Part shown: positions 6,776-10,949 of the stretch, in pieces
Numbering within the stretch: the stretch's first letter is position 1
Layout of the letters: each line of letters starts with the position of its first letter
From: Acidobacteria bacterium UBA2990
GTDB taxonomy: Bacteria; Acidobacteriota; Vicinamibacteria; Vicinamibacterales; UBA8438
Direction: 5' to 3'
NCBI GenBank assembly: GCA_002347025.1
Contig: DEAE01000021.1
Location: 1 to 10,949, forward strand
Length of the DNA: 10,949 nt
Position numbers and translations under genes: made by a program
The notes under the pieces: generated by a model
The model's database searches: none
The model's input: only the letters and a program-made list of their open reading frames with translations
What the model was told of the DNA's origin: nothing

Positions 6776-7426
6776 ATGCGACTTCTAGGTCTCAAACGCC
6801 GGGTTGGACAGGTCTTTATCGGACAAACACGTCCAGATCCGGAAACTTGTTTCCGAAGGTTCGCTCCGCTTGCTCTTGTAGCAACCGGTGTTTTACTTGT
6901 TGGCTGCAGCTTCGAGACAAGTGTCAAATACTTCAGCGATGAACCAAAGCAGTCACAAACACCTACAAAGGTCATGAACCCGCCGGTGAAATCCACACCC
7001 AGTGCATCACAGTCCTTGTTGTTGCCACCAGCTAACACCCAAACTGACTCTGAACGGGAGCCAACTATCACTTACTTCGTTGTGAAAGGCGCCAGATTCT
7101 TCGATATCTTGGTCGCTCGGATAGGCTCTCGCGAACACACCATACTGGGTGAAGTCGATGACATGTGTCTCGATTTACCCGACCAAAGAGACTTCGACGG
7201 TGACGGCACAGAAGATGCGTTGGTGTTTCAGAGCCCGGCCTGCCGCGGGAATGTCGCTCCAGGACTGCTATTCTTTATTTCTGGCAACACCTCTTTTCAA
7301 CGATCTAGTCCGTTCCGAGGTCATCAACCACGGATAGAAGCGTGGGAGGGACAATGGAGCGTCATAACGAACTCAAACCGATACATCCTCAGAGATGGGA
7401 AGGCTGTGCTCGTTGAAGAGCACTGA
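6776..7426 (+). CDS. Putative lipoprotein of unknown function
   Basis: The 216-residue product has a lipobox, L-L-V-G-C44-S, after the hydrophobic segment FAPLALVATGVLL, so Cys44 would be lipidated by signal peptidase II. The stretch before it is unusually long (about 28 residues), but no other in-frame start precedes the hydrophobic segment. A Ser/Pro/Thr/Gln-rich linker (about 54-97) leads to a small globular domain. It includes DFDGDGTEDALV (139-150), a DxDxDGxxD calcium-binding-like loop of the kind seen in FG-GAP/VCBS repeats, and Cys131 and Cys156, which could form a disulfide. I do not recognise the family. There is no clear Shine-Dalgarno. The stop is 15 bases before rmuC, suggesting co-transcription, though no functional link to RmuC follows from sequence. 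Confidence 0.75.
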   Translation: MRLLGLKRRVGQVFIGQTRPDPETCFRRFAPLALVATGVLLVGCSFETSVKYFSDEPKQSQTPTKVMNPPVKSTPSASQSLLLPPANTQTDSEREPTITYFVVKGARFFDILVARIGSREHTILGEVDDMCLDLPDQRDFDGDGTEDALVFQSPACRGNVAPGLLFFISGNTSFQRSSPFRGHQPRIEAWEGQWSVITNSNRYILRDGKAVLVEEH

Positions 7427-7441
7427 CCGAAGGTAAATTCG

Positions 7442-8641
7442 ATGGAATTCCTGTCACTACTCTTTGCCTTAGTATCCGGCTTGTTGGGAGGCTGGTTTCT
7501 CGGACACAAACAACTCAGTCGCACCAGGGAAGAGTTGGCTGCGCTCAAAGCGAAGGCCCAAGAACGTGCCAGCGTGGCCACCCGAGAGAAAGAATTCTTT
7601 GATCAGTCACTCAAGGAAATGAAATCAAAGTTTGTTGATCTCGCGCAGACCGCTCTTCAAACGAACAATCAGCAGTTTCTACAAAACACTGAAGTCAAAC
7701 TCAAGCCTCTGTCCGATGCGCTCAAGACCCTCCACGAAAGAACCGGGGAGATGGAAAAGAAGCGGGAACAGGCATATGGGCAATTAAGTCAACAAATCAG
7801 AGACATGGCAGAGGCTGCTAGTGGGATGCTCAAAAGTTCTGAGAGGATGCAAACTTTGCTGAAGGGTTCCAGCCAAGTTCGCGGAAACTGGGGAGAATAT
7901 CTCCTGCGTAATGTCGTAGAGTTTGCCGGCATGCAAGAACATGTCCATTTCGAGGAGCAACCAACACTAGCTGATGGCTCGAGACCGGACATGATCATCC
8001 GCCTTCCTGGTGGAACTGGAATCCCTGTAGACTCCAAGTGCCCATTTGAAGCTTTTCAGGAAGCTAAAGAAGAAACTGACCCGTTACGAATCGGCCAAAG
8101 AATGGAAGATCATGCAAGGGCCGTAGGTAAGCATGTTGACGGATTGGGCCGGAAGGACTATTCGGCGGCCGTCGGTGGCGATATCGATTTTACAGTCATG
8201 TTCATACCCGGAGATCATCTGTTGGAAGCCGCCTTAACGGTGAATCCGCAACTCCAAGACGAAGCACTCAAGAAACGAATCCTAATTGTGAATCCAGTCA
8301 GCCTCGTCGCTCTACTGCGAACTGTTCGCATTTATTGGAGGCAAGAAGAGACCGATCGCAACTCTCGGCAAATTGCAGAAGCCGCTCGGGATTTATATGA
8401 CCGAACCACCGTTTGGATGAAACATGTAGGAAAACTTGGCAAGGGCTTAAGTTCAGCAATCTCAGCCTATAACGATTCAGTGGGTAGCTATCAACGGCGG
8501 ATCGTCCCGGCGGGCGAGAAGCTCAAAGCATTTGACGTCCCAGGACCTGAGAGCACCGCCCTCGACGATGAAAAGACTGCCCCGGCTCTTGTTGAAGAAG
8601 GCCTCCGCGAACTGCCAGGAATCGGAGACCAGGCCCCATGA
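7442..8641 (+). CDS. rmuC: RmuC family DNA recombination protein
   Basis: The 399-residue product has the RmuC architecture. Residues 1-20 form an N-terminal membrane-anchoring helix (FLSLLFALVSGLLGGWFL). A long coiled-coil-like region (about 25-140) rich in Lys, Glu and Gln follows, and then the conserved RmuC core. Core motifs are VRGNWGEYLLRNVVEFAGM (146-164), RPDMIIRLP (181-189), VDSKCPFEAF (196-205), DFTVMFIPGDHLLEAAL and NPVSLVALLRTV. The D183...D197-S-K199 arrangement fits the PD-(D/E)xK nuclease-like fold assigned to RmuC. In E. coli rmuC mutations alter inversion at short inverted repeats, and the family is thought to limit recombination between repeats; its biochemistry is not well defined. 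The length is a little below the E. coli protein. GAAGG at 7429-7433 lies eight bases before the ATG and supports this start. It follows the lipoprotein gene by 15 bases. Confidence 0.95.
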   Translation: MEFLSLLFALVSGLLGGWFLGHKQLSRTREELAALKAKAQERASVATREKEFFDQSLKEMKSKFVDLAQTALQTNNQQFLQNTEVKLKPLSDALKTLHERTGEMEKKREQAYGQLSQQIRDMAEAASGMLKSSERMQTLLKGSSQVRGNWGEYLLRNVVEFAGMQEHVHFEEQPTLADGSRPDMIIRLPGGTGIPVDSKCPFEAFQEAKEETDPLRIGQRMEDHARAVGKHVDGLGRKDYSAAVGGDIDFTVMFIPGDHLLEAALTVNPQLQDEALKKRILIVNPVSLVALLRTVRIYWRQEETDRNSRQIAEAARDLYDRTTVWMKHVGKLGKGLSSAISAYNDSVGSYQRRIVPAGEKLKAFDVPGPESTALDDEKTAPALVEEGLRELPGIGDQAP

Positions 8642-8657
8642 TTAGTCTGAGACACAC

Positions 8658-8685
8658 GGCAAATGACATATCTGGTTATTTTGCC
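8658..8685. terminator. Weak hairpin between convergent genes, possible terminator
   Basis: GGCAAA (8658-8663) is complementary to TTTGCC (8680-8685), with a 16-base loop. It lies in the 59-base gap between the stops of rmuC and the convergent hydrolase gene, where a shared terminator is expected. The stem is short and no U-run follows on either strand, so support is weak. Confidence 0.22.
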
Positions 8686-8700
8686 AGCTTCGGATAGGTG

Positions 8701-9795
8701 TCATCGTTCAACGAGAAACCGTCTAATCGCGTTATTTAAAAACGCAACATCGTCAGGATTGACACCGATCCCAGCCCTGTGCCCCCAAATGGATGGAATC
8801 TGCGAAAGTTCCACATCAGGTATGAACTGGCTCTCATATATCGCATCTTCTGGAGGAAAGTAGAGGTCCGTTTCGGAAGGCATCAAGAGCACACTGGCCT
8901 TTATTGATTGCAGTGCGGCTTCGAAATTGCCAGAGAACCCTTCAGTATCACCAACGTTATGCGTCTGCCATGTGGTTGCCTGGGCCAAGAGATCATTCGC
9001 GTCGTTAGTCAACCAGTAATCTTCAGAATCTTCAACCCACTCGTAGACACTCGCGGCACCCTCTTGACGAAACAACTCCTGTCGCCACCATTCCTGCGAA
9101 CTCCCCCACGCAGCCCAATGTCTCGCCAATGCCCTAAGACCAGTTTCCGGCTTGGTTTCATATCGCCCACCATTCCATGCCGCATCAGCCATAATTGCGG
9201 CTTTGGCACCTTCCAGACGCGCAATGCCAAATGGATATTCCTTAGCATTACCACAGTAGGCCACCACGGCCTCCATCATGTCAGGATGACTAACCGCCCA
9301 CTGTAATGCTTGTTGGGCGCCCATTGAAAAACCAACTACAGCTACTAATCGATCAATCCGAAACAGTTCGGTCACCAGTTGGTGTGTGGCCGACACATTG
9401 TCACGTATAGCGATCTGTGGAAAATCTGCTCCGGCAAACGGAGGAGCCGTATTACTGGGAGACGAGGACAATCCATTCGAAAACTGGTCAGTCGCGATGA
9501 TGAAGTAATTCGCTGGATCAAGTGCTTTACCTGGACCAATCAAAAAGTCATAACCGTGATGGTCACCACCGTACCATGAATGAAGCAAGACTGCGTTCGA
9601 CTTCGACGCGTTCAGTATCCCATGGGTAACATACACAAGCCGAGCGCCTGGAAGGGTATCGCCGTTTTCGAGAGTAAAGTCGCCTAATTCAAATTCTTGA
9701 TGATCACCATCCAGTGCACCTGCCACCCGAGGAGTCAAAAATAAAACTACAGCAAACGAAACCGCCAAGTAACAGAATCGACTACTGCCTTGCAT
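8701..9795 (-). CDS. Exported MetX-like alpha/beta-hydrolase (homoserine acetyltransferase superfamily)
   Basis: The 364-residue product has a signal peptide (MQGSSRF, a hydrophobic core to about residue 20, then RVAGA). An alpha/beta-hydrolase domain related to homoserine O-acyltransferases follows. The likely catalytic triad is Ser157 in GFSMGAQQALQW, Asp310 in SETDLYFPPED and His339 in SIWGHRAG. Other family marks are LDPANYFIIATDQFSNGLSSS (92-112), DNVSATHQL and DANDLLAQATTWQ (265-276). This branch, with GxSMGAQQ and SxWGHxAG, is usually annotated as a MetX-like hydrolase and its true acyl donor or substrate is unsettled. The signal peptide would place it outside the cytoplasm, where acetyl-CoA is absent, so esterase/hydrolase activity is more plausible than a methionine-pathway transferase; that is inference. 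GGGAGGA lies three bases before the ATG. It is convergent with rmuC. Upstream on the same strand, 144 bases away, is a small membrane-protein gene. Confidence 0.88.
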   Translation of the reverse strand: MQGSSRFCYLAVSFAVVLFLTPRVAGALDGDHQEFELGDFTLENGDTLPGARLVYVTHGILNASKSNAVLLHSWYGGDHHGYDFLIGPGKALDPANYFIIATDQFSNGLSSSPSNTAPPFAGADFPQIAIRDNVSATHQLVTELFRIDRLVAVVGFSMGAQQALQWAVSHPDMMEAVVAYCGNAKEYPFGIARLEGAKAAIMADAAWNGGRYETKPETGLRALARHWAAWGSSQEWWRQELFRQEGAASVYEWVEDSEDYWLTNDANDLLAQATTWQTHNVGDTEGFSGNFEAALQSIKASVLLMPSETDLYFPPEDAIYESQFIPDVELSQIPSIWGHRAGIGVNPDDVAFLNNAIRRFLVER

Positions 9796-9939
9796 GTTTC
9801 CTCCCGATTGATTGAAATGTAGACGATAGCGGATCGATCAGACTATTCAGATACTAATCATGTAAAACGTTCGGCAATGATCGCGTAGCAAGCATTGCGG
9901 TCAGGTCTCAGATGACAGCGCAGGCAACCAGCGGCACCG

Positions 9940-10071
9940 CTATCGGCGGGCAGCTCGACCCACATATCCTTGAAACACCTGCTCCACCAAGTCGTCAGCT
10001 CCTGGAACAAATAGAACCGCCAGCACAGTTGCAATCAGCGCAACAGCAATGCACTTGTAGAAGTACTTCAT
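9940..10071 (-). CDS. Small 43-residue membrane or secreted protein
   Basis: A 44-codon reading frame including the stop encodes a protein starting MKYFYKCIAVALIATVLAVLF. It has a lysine-containing start, a continuous hydrophobic segment of about 15 residues (8-22), then VPGADDLVEQVFQGYVGRAARR. GAGGAG at 10080-10085 sits eight bases before its ATG, inside the 20-base gap after the stop of the 172-residue gene at 10092, so the two are probably translated from one message. It could be a single-pass membrane peptide with a basic tail, or a short peptide with a signal sequence. I recognise no family. The strong ribosome binding site, coherent hydrophobicity and tight spacing make it likelier than chance, though short. 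Confidence 0.6.
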   Translation of the reverse strand: MKYFYKCIAVALIATVLAVLFVPGADDLVEQVFQGYVGRAARR

Positions 10072-10091
10072 AAAGCCAGCTCCTCAAACCG

Positions 10092-10610
10092 CTAATCACG
10101 TGGTGCCGCCTCAAATACCCAAGCCTCACCTGCTTCGACCGCAGCCCTAGTCGTCCGAGAAGAATACTTTCTTCTGATGGCCGCACTAATACCATCCAGC
10201 ACATCTCCTGAGTGTATCCGAACCAGCTGCCGCTCGTATCGCGTAGCGTTGACACGTATCACCGCACGACCGTCTCGTTCAGCCTGCACCGGCCACCGTT
10301 TCCACAATCGTCCGACTGCTGTGCCCATGTAGCCTGACCAAACATAGAGCTTCCCATTAAATTCCGCAGTCCAGATTCGTCGAGACCGCGGAGGGTCTAG
10401 TAGTTGCAACTCAATGGTCGAGACTTCACTCACGAAGCTCCAATCTGGTTCACCACCGGTGTGCAATTCGCCAGCCACCAATGGCCCTCCGGAGAAAACC
10501 CGATTTGGACCATCGGCAAAACGTTGCTTTACAGCAGCCGTCGCGACGGCTGTCACCGGTATGAGCAAAATAGATAAGATAATAATTATCGCTCTTTTGA
10601 CTATCTTCAT
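10092..10610 (-). CDS. Membrane-anchored protein, possibly split-barrel flavin-binding fold
   Basis: The 172-residue product begins MKIVKRAIIIILSILLIPVTAVATA, a positively charged start followed by a hydrophobic helix that serves as a signal anchor or signal peptide. The rest is a small beta-rich domain: DWSFVSEVSTIELQLL (56-71), RIWTAEFNGKLYVWSGYMG (78-96), then GRLWKRWP (100-107), RAVIRVNATRYERQLVRI (115-132). The order of strands and a phrase of the type 'wxxxxNGxLYVxSG...KxW...dxRaxiRvngxxy' recall the pyridoxamine-phosphate-oxidase-like/DUF2255-like FMN- or F420-binding split barrel, but I could not confirm a cofactor site. The Shine-Dalgarno is weak (GGGAT about 10 bases upstream). A 21-base imperfect palindrome lies upstream at 10634-10654, and the gene is followed after 20 bases by the small protein at 9940-10071. 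Confidence 0.7.
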   Translation of the reverse strand: MKIVKRAIIIILSILLIPVTAVATAAVKQRFADGPNRVFSGGPLVAGELHTGGEPDWSFVSEVSTIELQLLDPPRSRRIWTAEFNGKLYVWSGYMGTAVGRLWKRWPVQAERDGRAVIRVNATRYERQLVRIHSGDVLDGISAAIRRKYSSRTTRAAVEAGEAWVFEAAPRD

Positions 10611-10633
10611 AGCAAGATCCCGGATTAACTTAC

Positions 10634-10654
10634 TTCAGGTGAAACACATCTGAA
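10634..10654. promoter_or_regulatory. Imperfect palindrome upstream of the 172-residue gene
   Basis: TTCAGGTG at 10634-10641 is matched, with one mismatch, by CATCTGAA-type sequence ending at 10654 (arms TTCAG/CTGAA plus TG/CA), around a short central spacer. It lies 24 bases upstream of the leftward start at 10610, where an operator could act. It may be a regulator site or chance. Confidence 0.28.
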
Positions 10655-10695
10655 ATGACCGATCATCAACTTTCGCGGAGCAGCCAATCATCGTG

Positions 10696-10732
10696 GTAGC
10701 TTTCCAATCCTAACGTTTAGGGCTACGGAAAG
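10696..10732 (+). other. Leader hairpin with two mutually exclusive outer stems
   Basis: An inner stem CCTAA (10709-10713) with TTAGG (10717-10721) closes a CGT loop. It can be extended in two crossing ways: GTAGC (10696-10700) with GCTAC (10722-10726), or CTTTCC (10700-10705) with GGAAAG (10727-10732). The second pairing reaches into the purine-rich ribosome binding site (AAGGAAGAG) just before the ATG at 10741. It could be a translational control element, but it rests on base pairing seen by eye only. Confidence 0.3.
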
Positions 10733-10740
10733 GAAGAGTC

Positions 10741-10929
10741 ATGAAGTCCAGTCACTACAGAGAAGAGCGCTCACCGAACAACGGATCCCTCGACAGGTGT
10801 GGCACAGCCCCCATCCGAGACGACAGGAACCAGCCCTTTCATCAGGCTTCACCTCCTTACGTTGAAGAGATCATTGGCCCAGTCACAGGCACGCGACCTA
10901 CCCGACCGACTTTCACCGCGCGAGATTAA
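10741..10929 (+). CDS. Doubtful 62-residue hypothetical protein
   Basis: A 62-codon frame begins at an ATG three to four bases after AGGAAGAG, an acceptable but close ribosome binding site. The product is rich in Arg, Pro, Ser and Thr with almost no hydrophobic core apart from YVEEIIGPVTG (40-50), so it is either an unstructured small protein or a chance frame. Its stop (10927-10929) is followed after three bases by another ATG (10933, reading MRIGY before the window ends), which might be the start of the next gene with coupled translation; too little remains to name it. I recognise no family. Confidence 0.3.
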   Translation: MKSSHYREERSPNNGSLDRCGTAPIRDDRNQPFHQASPPYVEEIIGPVTGTRPTRPTFTARD

Positions 10930-10949
10930 AGAATGCGTATCGGTTATGA

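Noticed and set aside
1..10949. CRISPR array, insertion sequence, toxin-antitoxin or phage-defence system
   Set aside because: No regularly spaced repeats, transposase or integrase motifs, nuclease-ATPase pairs or paired small toxin genes were seen on either strand.

Overview
The window reads as a chromosomal segment of a Gram-negative, respiring bacterium. It carries several exported proteins: a probable outer-membrane barrel, a lipoprotein, a quinoprotein, a di-haem cytochrome c, and two enzyme-like proteins with signal sequences. Gene density is moderate, with intergenic gaps of 100-420 bases, and many genes have clear GGAGG-type ribosome binding sites. The pairing of a PQQ enzyme with a di-haem cytochrome and a Tat-signal PLP enzyme recalls uncultured Acidobacteriota (Vicinamibacteria-like) or similar environmental lineages. 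That placement is inference; no phylogenetic marker here settles it.

Left end (1-2063): the 5' portion of a tRNA-Ser is cut by the window edge and lies downstream of tadA on the minus strand. A 423-base divergent gap with a good sigma-70-like promoter follows, then a secreted or outer-membrane protein of unknown family on the plus strand.

Centre (2081-6471): a minus-strand pair encodes a PQQ-binding beta-propeller dehydrogenase and, 23 bases downstream, a threonine-aldolase-family PLP enzyme with a twin-arginine-like leader. Divergent from them is a periplasmic di-haem cytochrome c, a plausible electron acceptor for the dehydrogenase, which has no haem domain of its own. The shared 255-base promoter region holds a strong hairpin and a cluster of three short palindromes.

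Right half (6776-10949): a lipoprotein and rmuC lie 15 bases apart on the plus strand. Convergent to them is a MetX-like alpha/beta-hydrolase with a signal peptide. Upstream of that on the minus strand are a 172-residue membrane-anchored protein, possibly of the split-barrel flavin-binding fold, and a 43-residue small membrane or secreted protein with its own strong ribosome binding site. The right end holds a hairpin-bearing leader and a doubtful 62-codon reading frame.

There is no sign of CRISPR, transposases, integrases, toxin-antitoxin pairs or a recognisable defence system. The most interesting material is the exported redox/PLP module with its structured divergent promoter, the exported MetX-like enzyme, and the small 43-residue protein.
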